Assembly: GCF_038004425.1 (NCBI RefSeq)
Contig: NZ_JBBORC010000001.1
Span: forward strand, 2,705,001 to 2,769,000
Direction: 5' to 3'
DNA: 64,000 nt
DNA from: Solibacillus sp. FSL W7-1464
Lineage (GTDB): Bacteria > Bacillota > Bacilli > Bacillales_A > Planococcaceae
Position 1 is the first letter of the stretch; the number at the start of each line of letters is the position of its first letter. The position numbers and the translations under genes were made by a program. The notes beneath the pieces are model-generated. The model worked only from the letters and a program-made list of their open reading frames with translations, was not told the DNA's origin and did not search any database. This document shows, one piece after another, positions 26,733-36,029 of the stretch.

Positions 26733-26942
26733 ATGGATTTTCAAATTCGACAAGCAATTACAGCCAATGTAACAGGCTCAGATGCCGCTGAATTCCAGGA
26801 TATTGTCAACGATGCAATTGCACGTGGCGAAGAACATTTACTTCCAGGGCTTGGTGTATTTCTGGAAAAATGGTGGAATGGTGCAAGTGAAAGTGAGCGC
26901 AGCGAATTCTCACAAAAACTGGCAAAGCAATTTGTCAGCTAA
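26733..26942 (+). CDS. sspI: Small acid-soluble spore protein I
   Basis: The 69-residue protein begins MDFQIRQAITANVTGSDAAE and contains the SspI core EHLLPGLGVFLEKWWNGAS. It is a minor spore-core protein expressed in the forespore. ATG at 26733 follows AAAAGGAGG. A strong terminator follows. Its presence shows the organism makes endospores. Confidence 0.95.
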   Translation: MDFQIRQAITANVTGSDAAEFQDIVNDAIARGEEHLLPGLGVFLEKWWNGASESERSEFSQKLAKQFVS

Positions 26943-26984
26943 TATTTAGCATAACCACCTATCATTCAATTATGATGCCAAACA

Positions 26985-27018
26985 AAAAAGCAATCCGGCG
27001 TCTCCCGGATTGCTTTTT
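26985..27018. terminator. Terminator downstream of sspI
   Basis: AAAAAGCAATCCGG and its exact complement, 14-bp stem with a 6-nt loop; works for sspI and possibly for argF from the other side. Confidence 0.92.
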
Positions 27019-27084
27019 CTATGTAGTGATGGGGCATTCCATCTTGAATACAGACATCACTTGTAGTTCTTCATGAATCGTCAC
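27019..27084 (-). CDS. Possible 21-residue peptide downstream of argF
   Basis: A GTG-initiated frame with GGGAG 5 nt upstream (27090-27094) encodes a 21-residue peptide, starting V/M-TIHEELQVMSVFK and ending in ECPITT. It lies in the argF 3' region just before the terminator. No family is recognised, and the short length makes chance likely. Confidence 0.2.
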   Translation of the reverse strand: MTIHEELQVMSVFKMECPITT

Positions 27085-27208
27085 AGCGTCTCCCGTTGTT
27101 ATTCATGTTGGACTACTACATTATTCATTTGCCCTTCCTGCCTATAAATAATGTATGGTTCACAGCGGCGACTACAACCCGTAGTACAGCCTGCTGTACC
27201 TTGCTTTT

Positions 27209-28174
27209 TTACGCCAGTAAAGATACTAAAACTGCTTTTTGTGCATGCAGGCGATTTTCTGCTTGCTCAAATATATAAGAATTTGGACCGTCAATAACTG
27301 ACGTCGCAACTTCTTCCTCACGATGTGCCGGTAAACAATGAAGGAACATATAATCCGGCTTTGCATGGGCTACTAATTCATCATTGATCTGGTAACTTTC
27401 AAAATCCTTCAGTCGTTTTTGAGTTTCTTCCTCTTGCCCCATTGATGTCCATACATCTGCATAAACAGCATCTGCATTTGTAACAGCTGCCACCGGGTCA
27501 TTAGTTACCATAATTGTACTGCCGTTACGAGCAGCGATCAGCTGTGCTTTTTCGATAATACGCGTATCACATTCATATCCTGGCGGTGTGGCTACTGCTA
27601 CATGCATACCAACATGTGCTGCGGCAACGATAAGCGCATGTGCTACATTATTTCCATCACCTACATAAGCGATTTTTAATCCTTTCAATTCCCCTTTATT
27701 TTCGGCAATTGTTTCAAGATCCGCTAATGCCTGACATGGATGATCTAGATCTGTTAAACCATTAATAACTGGAACCGAAGCATTATCAGCCAATTCTTCA
27801 ACCATTGCGTGGGAGTTGGCACGGATCATGATTCCGTCTAAATAACCTGACAATACTCTTCCTGTATCTGAAATCGGTTCACCACGTCCAATTTGCATAT
27901 CACGCGCATTCATATACATACCATATCCGCCAAGCTGCTGCATGCCTACTTCAAACGATACACGTGTACGCGTTGAACTTTTCTCAAAGATCATGCCAAG
28001 TGTTTTACCTTCCAATAATCGTGGGCATTTGCCCGCTTTTGTTATTATTTTTAATTGTGTTGCAAGTTCAAGAAGTTGCTTCACTTCTTCACTCGTATAG
28101 TCAAGCAATGTTAATAAGTCTTTTCCTTTTAAACTTTCAACAGGCTTTAATTGCACCTCTTCTAATAATTTCAT
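27209..28174 (-). CDS. argF: Ornithine carbamoyltransferase
   Basis: The 321-residue enzyme makes citrulline from ornithine and carbamoyl phosphate. Diagnostic motifs: [10 protein letters not shown] (carbamoyl phosphate), [13 protein letters not shown] (ornithine side) and [13 protein letters not shown] at 28174 has GAGGTG 7 nt upstream; the ATG just before it is too close. It is a solitary arg gene here, with a consensus promoter overlapped by two ARG-box-like sequences, so arginine repression by an ArgR/AhrC protein is likely. Confidence 0.95.
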   Translation of the reverse strand: MKLLEEVQLKPVESLKGKDLLTLLDYTSEEVKQLLELATQLKIITKAGKCPRLLEGKTLGMIFEKSSTRTRVSFEVGMQQLGGYGMYMNARDMQIGRGEPISDTGRVLSGYLDGIMIRANSHAMVEELADNASVPVINGLTDLDHPCQALADLETIAENKGELKGLKIAYVGDGNNVAHALIVAAAHVGMHVAVATPPGYECDTRIIEKAQLIAARNGSTIMVTNDPVAAVTNADAVYADVWTSMGQEEETQKRLKDFESYQINDELVAHAKPDYMFLHCLPAHREEEVATSVIDGPNSYIFEQAENRLHAQKAVLVSLLA

Positions 28175-28208
28175 CATTACACACCTCTGTGAGCTTTATG
28201 TTGTTTTT

Positions 28209-28237
28209 ATTATACAAATGAATAATTATAAAATCAA
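28209..28237 (-). promoter_or_regulatory. argF promoter
   Basis: Minus strand TTGATT (28232-28237), 17 bp, TATAAT (28209-28214), about 32 nt upstream of the start codon region. Confidence 0.75.
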
Positions 28238-28254
28238 GTGAATTATTATAAATT
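28217..28254. promoter_or_regulatory. Tandem ARG boxes (ArgR/AhrC operator candidates)
   Basis: AATGAATAATTATAAA (28217-28232) and AGTGAATTATTATAAATT (28237-28254) resemble the ARG-box consensus and are phased 20 bp apart. The first lies in the promoter spacer; the second covers and precedes the -35. Confidence 0.6.
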
Positions 28255-28464
28255 ATTTAAATTAATTTAATTGTTCAATAATTACCTTCATCATGATACT
28301 ACTTCTTCAAAACAAAATAATTACTTAAACGATACTTATAATGATTAATGAAGAAAATTTATGATTTTCATTGAATTCCTATTCATTTTTTAGCATACTA
28401 TTTACAGCGGTACTTTTTGGAAATAATTTACTCGTACTGCTAATTGATTTTAGGAGGAGTTATT

Positions 28465-28917
28465 ATGCCGAACGCTATCCATACAGTGCAATTACCATTA
28501 TCAAACGATGTAATCTGGAATTTTCTAAAGGATTACAACAACTGGGCACCATTAATCCCAGGTTATATCGTGCATGAAGCACAACATGATACACAGTTCA
28601 CTTGGACTTTACTTGCAGATTTAGGATTTACGAAAAAAAAGATTACACTTCAAGTCGATATAACGGATTCAATTGAACCAAGTGCTGTAAAGTTTAACAT
28701 TAAAGGCTTGTCGGACACCTTTGATGGTAACGGCTATTTTAATATTGCTGCCGACAATAACGAATCCGTTCAAGTTACAGGAAGCCTTGATCTATCTGCA
28801 GGCGGTTTTATGGGGATGATGATCAACCCTGTATTGGAAAGTTTCGTACCTAAAGCGACGACCGATTTGACGAACTCAATCGAAACAAAGCTTACTGCCC
28901 TACATGATGTAAAATAA
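28465..28917 (+). CDS. SRPBCC/CoxG-like lipid- or ligand-binding protein
   Basis: A 150-residue protein with the START/SRPBCC pattern: an N-terminal strand, WNFLKDYNNWAPLIPGY, a beta-sheet core, and a long C-terminal helix with PKATTDLTNSIETKL. It resembles the CoxG (CO dehydrogenase subunit G) family, whose members occur widely without CO dehydrogenase. No cox genes are nearby. ATG follows TAGGAGGAG. Function unknown. Confidence 0.75.
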   Translation: MPNAIHTVQLPLSNDVIWNFLKDYNNWAPLIPGYIVHEAQHDTQFTWTLLADLGFTKKKITLQVDITDSIEPSAVKFNIKGLSDTFDGNGYFNIAADNNESVQVTGSLDLSAGGFMGMMINPVLESFVPKATTDLTNSIETKLTALHDVK

Positions 28918-28920
28918 ACA

Positions 28921-28964
28921 AAAAACCATTAACTTTCCCGATAACCGGAAAATTAATGGTTTTT
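28921..28964 (+). terminator. Terminator downstream of the CoxG-like gene
   Basis: AAAAACCATTAA.TTTCC pairs with GGAAA.TTAATGGTTTTT (one mismatch), 8-nt loop. Confidence 0.85.
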
Positions 28965-29121
28965 GCTAATTATAATGAAGGTTTGCTAGCAAGCTTCAAC
29001 ATATGACACACTTGATTTATCAACACTAACGTGACCTCGCTCGCTTAATTCAAATACAAATAGTAAAAAAGATTCCGAAAAACCCCAACCTTTTCTACAA
29101 AATCAGTTTAATTATTAAATT

Positions 29122-30234
29122 CTATTGAAACACCCCATCGCGGACAATTTGTGATTCCACCTTAACATTCACTTTCATTTGCGGATATAACTCATACCAT
29201 TTTTCTTTATCGACGATTACATTGCGTACCCTTGCCCTAAAACGCTCACCAAAGTTAAATATATCCGAGTTTACGTCCTGACTGTACTTAATAATTCGCT
29301 TTATTTCACTTTCGATTTTATGATTGATTTCCTTTTCAAGTTTTTCAATTGTTTTTGGTTCATCTACAATTAAATCAGCATTAATTTCCCTTAAACGACA
29401 TTCCATTTTTATCGTTAAGTCAAACTCAGGCACTGATGGATCCACAAGTTTAAGTATTGGCTTAGAATCAATTGTATCAATCGCTACTGCCAATTCATCA
29501 AATGATTTTTCAGCTAAGCCATCCAGCGTTGATTCGGGCAATTCCAATTGTAATGTACCATTATGAGTTCGCTCTCTGATCATCATTATATACATTGTAT
29601 CATCAGCAGAAATCTGACCGACGACTTTACTGTCTTTAAAAAGGGCCATACCTGTGATGATAATATTTTCTTCCTCTTTTTTGATTATCGGAAGGGCATA
29701 GCTTTTTACTAAAGAATATTTATCTCTATTCACTTCATGGAGAGTTGATGAGAGCGCATGATGATGTTCAATATTTTGCTGGATTAACTGGTAAATATGT
29801 TGTCCAATATCCGTTATATTTTTATAGTTATATTCCAGTAACTCTTTTATATCACCTTCAACAATGGCTAAATAGGTAGCGTTACTAATTTCAGCACTCA
29901 TTTTTAATATGTGTAGATTGTGGTCCAACCCTTCTTTGGCCAATTTCTCACCGAACAATACAACCCGCAATTGACCTGAACCTGTTATTTTTGAGGTTTT
30001 TAAGTCAATTTTCGTCCGTGCCCACTTACTTGTTGCAGCTGTTGCAGATTGAATCTCTACCCGGCTTTCCAAATCTTGATTAATTTGTCTAATTACTGCG
30101 GTGGAAGACAGCTCTCCTCCATCTTCCAATTCATACCCGACTAATGTCATTAAACTTATATTTTCTAAAATTTTCTGTTCTGCACAGCCACCTAAGATAA
30201 ATGTAAAAGCGATTACTATAATGAGTTTTTTCAT
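29122..30234 (-). CDS. gerC: Spore germination lipoprotein, Ger(x)C family
   Basis: A 370-residue lipoprotein with signal MKKLIIVIAFTFILGGC (Cys17) and the three-domain GerAC layout (SLMTLVGYELEDGGELSSTA; QLRVVLFGEKLAKEGL; a C-terminal domain ending in VKVESQIVRDG). It is the C subunit of a GerA-type nutrient receptor in the spore inner membrane. It is the last gene of gerA-gerB-gerC, 13 nt after gerB. Confidence 0.92.
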   Translation of the reverse strand: MKKLIIVIAFTFILGGCAEQKILENISLMTLVGYELEDGGELSSTAVIRQINQDLESRVEIQSATAATSKWARTKIDLKTSKITGSGQLRVVLFGEKLAKEGLDHNLHILKMSAEISNATYLAIVEGDIKELLEYNYKNITDIGQHIYQLIQQNIEHHHALSSTLHEVNRDKYSLVKSYALPIIKKEEENIIITGMALFKDSKVVGQISADDTMYIMMIRERTHNGTLQLELPESTLDGLAEKSFDELAVAIDTIDSKPILKLVDPSVPEFDLTIKMECRLREINADLIVDEPKTIEKLEKEINHKIESEIKRIIKYSQDVNSDIFNFGERFRARVRNVIVDKEKWYELYPQMKVNVKVESQIVRDGVFQ

Positions 30235-30247
30235 ATAGCCAGCTCAT

Positions 30248-31360
30248 TCATTCCTTTCCCGCCCTCTGTCTGGAGACTGATTTTTTTATAAAAGCAATTA
30301 AATACAGAACCATCGGATAAATCAGCACAATAATAAATGCTATATATCCAAACTTGTTATTGAATTCATAGATTTCACTTCTTGTTTCAATGAAGAAAGA
30401 TGCTATAAATATTAAAGAAAACATGCCTAAAATAAATTTCATTTCTGAAATATTGGCAATTCTTTTCATGCCCCTGAAAGCCGACCATGCATATAAACAG
30501 AGATTCGGTAATATTACAATCATCCAAAAACAGACAGTAATAAGTTCAATCCTTTCAAGAAAAGGAAGACGAATATTACTAAAGAGGGATAATGTTGCCC
30601 AAATTGTACGCTCAAGCTGTTCCCCACTAAAAAACGTTAACGTAACAATCATGACAAACAAATACAGAAACATTGTAAAAAACAACCCTAAAGAAACATA
30701 TTTTTTTGCTTTCTCTTTTTCCTTAATAAAAGGATAAAGTGTATGAATCACTTCAAATCCCGCTATGGTAAAGGTCATGTAATAGGCGCCTTTAAGTAAT
30801 TCAACTAAATCAGCGCTGAGTACAGGCAATAAATAATTTACGTTAGCATAATTCAAAGGAATTATTAGCGCAACAGGAATCCATAACCCTAAAAAAAAGC
30901 TAAAAAAACAAATCCCGATTATTGTCCGAAGACCTGCAGTAAAGCCGTATAGTACCAGAATCATCAATGTAATCATAATAAAAGAAGGCTTTAAATCCGG
31001 AAAAACCCAAGCATTGATAACGTCTGTATAATTCCTTATAATTGCAAAAAAAGCTAAGCTGCTATAAATGACCAAAAGTAAATTAATAAAATTACCGATA
31101 TATTTGCCGAATAGATCGAGGTTAATGCCAAAAATATCCTCGGTTTCATACATTTCCAATAACTTCAATGACATAAATATCGAAAGATAGGCGACCAAAA
31201 AACTAATAATAATGGAAATCCAGGCGTCATGCTTTGCATCTTGATAGATTACCGCCTGAAATCCATGAACCCCTACTCCAATCTGGGAAGCACAAATAAT
31301 ATAGAAAAGTAGCGGGGCATTAAACATCTCATTTGTTCCGATTTGCAATTTATTTTTCAT
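30248..31360 (-). CDS. gerB: Spore germination permease, GerB family
   Basis: A 370-residue membrane protein with 10 helices of the APC-superfamily GerAB type (FYIICASQIGVGVHGFQAVI; ISIIISFLVAYLSIFMSLKL; the central YYMTFTIAGFEVIHTLYPF). In GerA-type receptors this subunit binds the germinant. Its ATG overlaps the gerA stop by 4 nt (ATGA). The germinant is unknown. Confidence 0.93.
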   Translation of the reverse strand: MKNKLQIGTNEMFNAPLLFYIICASQIGVGVHGFQAVIYQDAKHDAWISIIISFLVAYLSIFMSLKLLEMYETEDIFGINLDLFGKYIGNFINLLLVIYSSLAFFAIIRNYTDVINAWVFPDLKPSFIMITLMILVLYGFTAGLRTIIGICFFSFFLGLWIPVALIIPLNYANVNYLLPVLSADLVELLKGAYYMTFTIAGFEVIHTLYPFIKEKEKAKKYVSLGLFFTMFLYLFVMIVTLTFFSGEQLERTIWATLSLFSNIRLPFLERIELITVCFWMIVILPNLCLYAWSAFRGMKRIANISEMKFILGMFSLIFIASFFIETRSEIYEFNNKFGYIAFIIVLIYPMVLYLIAFIKKSVSRQRAGKE

Positions 31361-32937
31361 TCTTTCACATTCCCATCATTCTTCTGACCATCCTGGCTTG
31401 ATGAAAATTCAGCACCGTCTACTCTTGTAGTTGCCGATTTGCGAATAGTAATTCGATATGGAAAGCGAATTATACTGTCGCCCCAGCTTCGAATTCTTGG
31501 AGGATAAAATGGCGACAAATAAGGGGCACCCAGGCTTGTCAGTCTCAATAGATGAATCAATAAAATACAAAATGCGAGCATTATTCCATAAAAACCCCAA
31601 AATCCCGCAATAATAATAATCGGAAAACGAATAATCCTAATGACATTCCCCATCATGTAACTTGGTGTAATAAACGATGACAAGGCACATAGCGCAACAA
31701 TAATGATCAGGATATTACTAGTAATTCCCGCTTGTACAGCTGCTGTTCCTAATACTATACCGCCTACAATCCCTATTGTTTGTCCTATTTTTGTCGGCAA
31801 CCTTGCCCCTGCTTCACGAAGCAATTCCATAATCAATTCCAAGAAAAGCGCCTCTAATATCGGAGGAAAGGGAACTCTGGCCCTTGATTCACTGAGCGGA
31901 ACTAGCAACGACTGCGGAATGACCTCGTAATGAAAAGTTAAAGCCCCTACATACAGTGGTGTTAAAAAGATGGAAATTAAAATAGCGACGAATCTTAAGA
32001 GCCTTAAAAATGTTGCGATTGGCCAACGTAAGTTTTTATCTTCTCGGCTCTGAAAGAATTCAAAAAAGCTGTATGGGCAAAGAATTGCCATTGAACTCCC
32101 ATCAACAAGAATCCCTACTTTCCCGCTCAGCAATCCATCACAAAATCTGTCTGGACGTTCTGTTATCAACATTTGCGGGAATAAGGAAAGCTTATTGTCA
32201 TCAATTAATTCAGACAGTTCAGCACTATCTATTATGTCTTGAATATCAAGTGCTTCAATTCTTTGCCTTATTGTATTAACATTCTGTTCCGCCACAATTC
32301 CTTTAATATACATTACTGAGAGTGCGGTATTTGTTTGTTTACCAACCTTGAATTTTTCATTTCCCAAATTCGGATTTGCTATATATCGCCGAACAAGTGA
32401 AATGTTGGTCGACAAACTTTCATTAAAACCAACTTGTGATCCAATTACTTGCGATTCATTTTCCGGAGGTGTTAAACCTCGTGACTCTCTCGCAGGTATA
32501 ATGACAAGTATCGCACAGTTATGTCCTTCTACATGAATAACAACTGCTCCTGTCAGCATTGTATGTACACAATCAGTCATTTTATCTGTCTCATTAATTT
32601 GTGGAAGCGGCAATTGACTTATGATTGTTTCCGGTGATTCGTTTTTAATATTTTGTAAAGCCGGCAAAAGTTTTAAGTTTAAAATATCTTCTTTAATTAA
32701 ATTATCCACAAACATAATCGTAATTTTTTCAGTTACATTGCGTACGACCAAATCGGCTGGTGACTGTACCGTCTCACTCATATCCTGAATAAAAATTTTA
32801 GTAGTTTCGGAAATGGTCTCACTTTTTTGTGTTTTGTCAGATGCCTGTTCTGGCATTTCTTTTTTTTGAGAAGATGGCGGTAATGTTTCAGTTTGTTTTT
32901 TGCGTAGCTCATTTTTTTTCTTTTTGCTAAAAAACAT
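31357..32937 (-). CDS. gerA: Spore germination receptor subunit, GerA family
   Basis: The 526-residue protein has a hydrophilic N-terminal domain (residues ~1-300, very Lys/Glu-rich in the first 60) and a membrane domain with four to five helices. Its signature includes GKVGILVDGSSMAILCP, ESRARVPFPPILEALFLELI and the region around GQTIGIVGGIVLG. GerAA subunits form an oligomeric ion channel that opens on germinant binding. ATG has GGGGG upstream; a sigma-G-like promoter precedes it. Confidence 0.93.
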   Translation of the reverse strand: MFFSKKKKNELRKKQTETLPPSSQKKEMPEQASDKTQKSETISETTKIFIQDMSETVQSPADLVVRNVTEKITIMFVDNLIKEDILNLKLLPALQNIKNESPETIISQLPLPQINETDKMTDCVHTMLTGAVVIHVEGHNCAILVIIPARESRGLTPPENESQVIGSQVGFNESLSTNISLVRRYIANPNLGNEKFKVGKQTNTALSVMYIKGIVAEQNVNTIRQRIEALDIQDIIDSAELSELIDDNKLSLFPQMLITERPDRFCDGLLSGKVGILVDGSSMAILCPYSFFEFFQSREDKNLRWPIATFLRLLRFVAILISIFLTPLYVGALTFHYEVIPQSLLVPLSESRARVPFPPILEALFLELIMELLREAGARLPTKIGQTIGIVGGIVLGTAAVQAGITSNILIIIVALCALSSFITPSYMMGNVIRIIRFPIIIIAGFWGFYGIMLAFCILLIHLLRLTSLGAPYLSPFYPPRIRSWGDSIIRFPYRITIRKSATTRVDGAEFSSSQDGQKNDGNVKE

Positions 32938-32971
32938 ACTATTGCCCCCATTCTTAAATAATTAATAGAAC

Positions 32972-33001
32972 CATTATTTCCCTATATTATTTTTCTATTC
33001 A
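32972..33001 (-). promoter_or_regulatory. Candidate sigma-G promoter of the ger operon
   Basis: Minus strand TGAATA (32996-33001), 17 bp, AATAATG (32972-32978). The -35 matches the sigma-G consensus well, the -10 only partly. GerA-type operons are expressed in the forespore under sigma-G. Confidence 0.4.
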
Positions 33002-33045
33002 TCAAATAACGATTTCTTTGTAAATTTCGTTAATGAAAGGCAAAA

Positions 33046-33079
33046 AAAAATCAATTTCCCTTTCGGAAAATTGATTTTT
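33046..33079 (-). terminator. Terminator downstream of the M42 peptidase gene
   Basis: The stem AAAAATCAATTTTCC / GGAAATTGATTTTT is followed on the minus strand by a run of T residues. Confidence 0.8.
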
Positions 33080-33133
33080 ATTTTACCTGGTCTCTACATA
33101 TTCACTATATAGTTCAAGGTCGTAAATTCATTT

Positions 33134-34222
33134 TTATTCAAATGTGATTTTATTTACCGCATCACGGTCTAATCGTTTAATTACTTCTACAATTAATTTC
33201 ACTGCATTATCATAATCATCACGGTGCAGGATGCCTGCGTGTGAGTGGATATAACGTGTTGCAACACCGATTGCCAATGATGGTACACCATTTGCTGTAA
33301 TGTGGATAGAACCTGCGTCCGTACCGCCGCCGGCCATAGCTTCGAACTGGTATGGAATGCCTGCTTCTTCAGCTACGTCCAAAACAAATTCACGTAAGCC
33401 TGTATGTGATACCATGGAAGCATCATATACGACAATTTGTGGACCTGCGCCCATTTTTGAAGTCGACTCTTTCGGTGTCACACCAGGTGTATCACCTGCA
33501 ACACCTACATCTACAGAAAAACCGATATCCGGCTGTACTTTAAATGATGATGTTTTCGCACCGCGAAGGCCGATCTCTTCCTGTACATTCCCGACACCAT
33601 AAACAATATTCGGATGCTTTTCGTCTTTTAATGCTTTCAGTACATCAATTGCAATTGCACAGCCAATTCGGTTGTCCCATGCTTTCGCCAATAGATGTTT
33701 TTCGTTTTTCATTACGTTGAATTCGAAATATGGTGTAATCATATCGCCTGGACGTACGCCCCACTCCATTGCTTCTTCTTTTGAAGTGGCACCGATATCA
33801 ACGAACATTGATTTAATGTCGACTACTTTATTACGAACATCAGCCGGTAAAATATGTGGCGGCTTTGATCCGATCACACCGATAATTTCTTCCCCTTTGC
33901 GCGTTGTAATTGTCACGCGTTGGGCAAGCATTACCTGGCTCCACCATCCGCCAACTGTTTGGAAAAACACGAACCCTTTATCATCAATGCGTGTCACCAT
34001 GAAACCAACTTCATCCAAGTGGCCCGCAACCATAATTTTCGGACCGTTTTCATCGCCTACTTTTTTTGCGATTAAACTGCCTAAGTTATCTGTTTCTACT
34101 TCATCTGCATAAGGTGCGATATATTTTTTCATCACTTCGCGTGGTGCACGTTCATTTCCTGGAATGCCGTTTGCATCTGTTAAATCTTTGAACATTTGTA
34201 ATGTAGCATCGAGCTTTGTCAT
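33134..34222 (-). CDS. M42 family metallopeptidase (glutamyl/deblocking aminopeptidase type)
   Basis: The 362-residue enzyme has the M42 di-metal motifs: [45 protein letters not shown] (catalytic Glu pair), [12 protein letters not shown] and the C-terminal [17 protein letters not shown] with a metal-binding His. Family members are large tetrahedral aminopeptidases that trim peptides in the cytoplasm; YtoP of B. subtilis is similar. ATG follows GGGGGAAAC. Single gene with its own terminator. Confidence 0.92.
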   Translation of the reverse strand: MTKLDATLQMFKDLTDANGIPGNERAPREVMKKYIAPYADEVETDNLGSLIAKKVGDENGPKIMVAGHLDEVGFMVTRIDDKGFVFFQTVGGWWSQVMLAQRVTITTRKGEEIIGVIGSKPPHILPADVRNKVVDIKSMFVDIGATSKEEAMEWGVRPGDMITPYFEFNVMKNEKHLLAKAWDNRIGCAIAIDVLKALKDEKHPNIVYGVGNVQEEIGLRGAKTSSFKVQPDIGFSVDVGVAGDTPGVTPKESTSKMGAGPQIVVYDASMVSHTGLREFVLDVAEEAGIPYQFEAMAGGGTDAGSIHITANGVPSLAIGVATRYIHSHAGILHRDDYDNAVKLIVEVIKRLDRDAVNKITFE

Positions 34223-34305
34223 GTCGGTTTCCCCCTAATAATTACTCATCTTTATTATAGCGACAATATTTCGAAATGTGAAATAGTTTCTCGACATTAT
34301 GTAAA

Positions 34306-34788
34306 TTAATAGCCATTTCGTTGCCGCTCATAATTCTTTTCATTCTTTAATTCATATGCCTGCAAAACATCATCAATTGTAAAATTCAAATTATAGGCAA
34401 TTATACTGTACTGTTTCCACATAGCACTGTAATTTTCTTCTGTTTGGTGCTGCAGAAATGTCAGAATCGTCTGTGTTGTATTAAGAAATGTTTCAGTTAA
34501 CTCTTGCTTCTCCTTTAAATAGGGCCATTCCTCCAATAGAAAGCCGCGCATATTTCCGAGCGAAAGTATAAAGTGCACCGAATCGACAAACTCCTCCAAA
34601 AGTACAGCTCTTTCCGATGGTCCCTTCGTTGACCAAAATTTGAAACAGCGAGTTTCGTTAGCCAGTTCACTTAGCTCGACTAATAATGCAAGCCCTTTTT
34701 CGGCAAACACATCCTTATGTACATGTTGATTTTCTTCAATAAACCGGTCAAGCTGCCGCTGCTTTTCAAATAATTGCCGAAATTGCAT
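34306..34788 (-). CDS. Dimeric dUTPase-like (MazG superfamily) protein
   Basis: The 160-residue all-helical protein has the NTP pyrophosphatase metal motifs E-x-x-E in LLVELSELANETRCFKFW and E-x-x-D in LEEFVDSVHFILSLG. The WSTKG segment is typical of phage/Firmicute dimeric dUTPases. It would convert dUTP to dUMP. ATG at 34788 follows GAGGG at good spacing; a TTG further up overlaps that site. The start is close to and divergent from ysdB. Confidence 0.82.
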   Translation of the reverse strand: MQFRQLFEKQRQLDRFIEENQHVHKDVFAEKGLALLVELSELANETRCFKFWSTKGPSERAVLLEEFVDSVHFILSLGNMRGFLLEEWPYLKEKQELTETFLNTTQTILTFLQHQTEENYSAMWKQYSIIAYNLNFTIDDVLQAYELKNEKNYERQRNGY

Positions 34789-34878
34789 CAAATCATCCCT
34801 CTTTTTCAAAATAAAATGAAACTTTTTATACTACTCAATCGTATAGGAGGGAATCACCGTAAGCAAGGAGGAAGTTTC

Positions 34879-35259
34879 ATGGCTATATTGTTACGAATTG
34901 CCATCATCCTTCTCATCATTTACATATTTTATAGAGGGGTACGCTACTTAATCGACCCAAAGCGTAAATTGGATGAGGCCTATGAAAATGGACAATATTA
35001 TTTTTATGATGATGTGAAAAACATTCGGAAAAACTTTTTCATAACGTATAAGGGGGCATTATTTGAAGGAGAAAAGTATTTAGGTACGACTGACAATGCA
35101 TTTGAAGTCGTCAGTATTTTCGTCTTTGTCCATGATGCGATGAAACTTCAAGGGTTTACGAAAGAAGACTTTTTGTATTTGGAAAATGAGATTCTCATGA
35201 ATTATCCAAATGCCTCGATCAATTGGAAAAACCCGATCGAGCAACTTATGAAAGATTAA
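34879..35259 (+). CDS. ysdB: YsdB-like membrane-anchored protein
   Basis: The 126-residue protein has one N-terminal membrane helix (LLRIAIILLIIYIFYRG) followed by VRYLIDPKRKLDEAYENGQYYFYDD and a soluble domain ending in INWKNPIEQL. This matches YsdB, a small sigma-W-pathway protein of unknown function in B. subtilis. There it neighbours ysdA and rplT; here it is 3 kb away from ysdA and on the other strand, so the cluster has rearranged. ATG follows AAGGAGGAAG. Confidence 0.78.
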   Translation: MAILLRIAIILLIIYIFYRGVRYLIDPKRKLDEAYENGQYYFYDDVKNIRKNFFITYKGALFEGEKYLGTTDNAFEVVSIFVFVHDAMKLQGFTKEDFLYLENEILMNYPNASINWKNPIEQLMKD

Positions 35260-35267
35260 CTGGAGAT

Positions 35268-35302
35268 AGCGAACCTCATAATTGTGAGGTTCGCTTTTTT
35301 TT
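35268..35302 (+). terminator. Terminator downstream of ysdB
   Basis: AGCGAACCTCA / TGAGGTTCGCT stem with a 6-nt loop and eight T residues. Confidence 0.93.
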
Positions 35303-35349
35303 GAAACCTTTTTCTTCTATTTCCGTATAAATGGATGAGGTGAAAGATT

Positions 35350-36027
35350 ATGGAAGTATATATTAAAAAAGCAGGTTACATACCAAATAAATCAAGTATA
35401 GAAGAAATTGAATTTTCGATGCAGCCCGGCACAATTATCGGTTTAATTGGAGGTAACGGCGCAGGAAAAAGTACTACCATTCAATCTATGCTCGGTGTTA
35501 TACCTTATTTTGAAGGAGCAATCACCATCCCCTCCTATAGTTATGTTCCGGAACGCCCATTATTATATGAGCATTTCACACTGCGCGAGCATCTTCAATT
35601 TTTAATCGAAGAATATACTGACAGCACACTTTGGGAAAAAGCAGAGCAGTTACTTACACTTTTTCAGATTGACCAGCGGCTGGATGATTTGCCAATCTAT
35701 TTTTCAAAAGGGATGCAACAAAAAGTCATGCTTGTATTGGCTTTTTTAATCGAACGACCACTCTACATATTGGACGAACCATTCATGGGTCTTGATCCCC
35801 GGGCTATGCGGGAACTGCTGGTTTTAATCGATGAACGTAAACAGCAAGGTGCGTCCTTTTTACTGTGCACACACCAATTAGAAATGGCTGAAATGCTTTG
35901 TGATCATTACATTCTTCTTCATGAAGGAAATATCCAAGCTAAGGGTACATTGAGTGAGCTTCAACAAATGATCGGGCAACCTCTTTCTTTGCTGGATATC
36001 TTTTATGAATTGCAAGGCAGGTTATAA
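35350..36027 (+). CDS. ABC transporter ATP-binding protein, EcsA-like
   Basis: The 225-residue ATPase has Walker A GGNGAGKST, an EcsA-like VPERPLLYEHFTLREHLQFL segment, signature YFSKGMQQK, Walker B LYILDEPFMGLDP and switch CTHQ. The switch normally reads THxL/H, so the region is intact. It pairs with the membrane protein 2 nt downstream. Bacillus EcsAB affects secretion, competence and regulated proteolysis; this pair looks like an EcsAB paralogue. The exported substrate is unknown. ATG follows AGGTGAAAG. Confidence 0.85.
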   Translation: MEVYIKKAGYIPNKSSIEEIEFSMQPGTIIGLIGGNGAGKSTTIQSMLGVIPYFEGAITIPSYSYVPERPLLYEHFTLREHLQFLIEEYTDSTLWEKAEQLLTLFQIDQRLDDLPIYFSKGMQQKVMLVLAFLIERPLYILDEPFMGLDPRAMRELLVLIDERKQQGASFLLCTHQLEMAEMLCDHYILLHEGNIQAKGTLSELQQMIGQPLSLLDIFYELQGRL

Positions 36028-36029
36028 CG

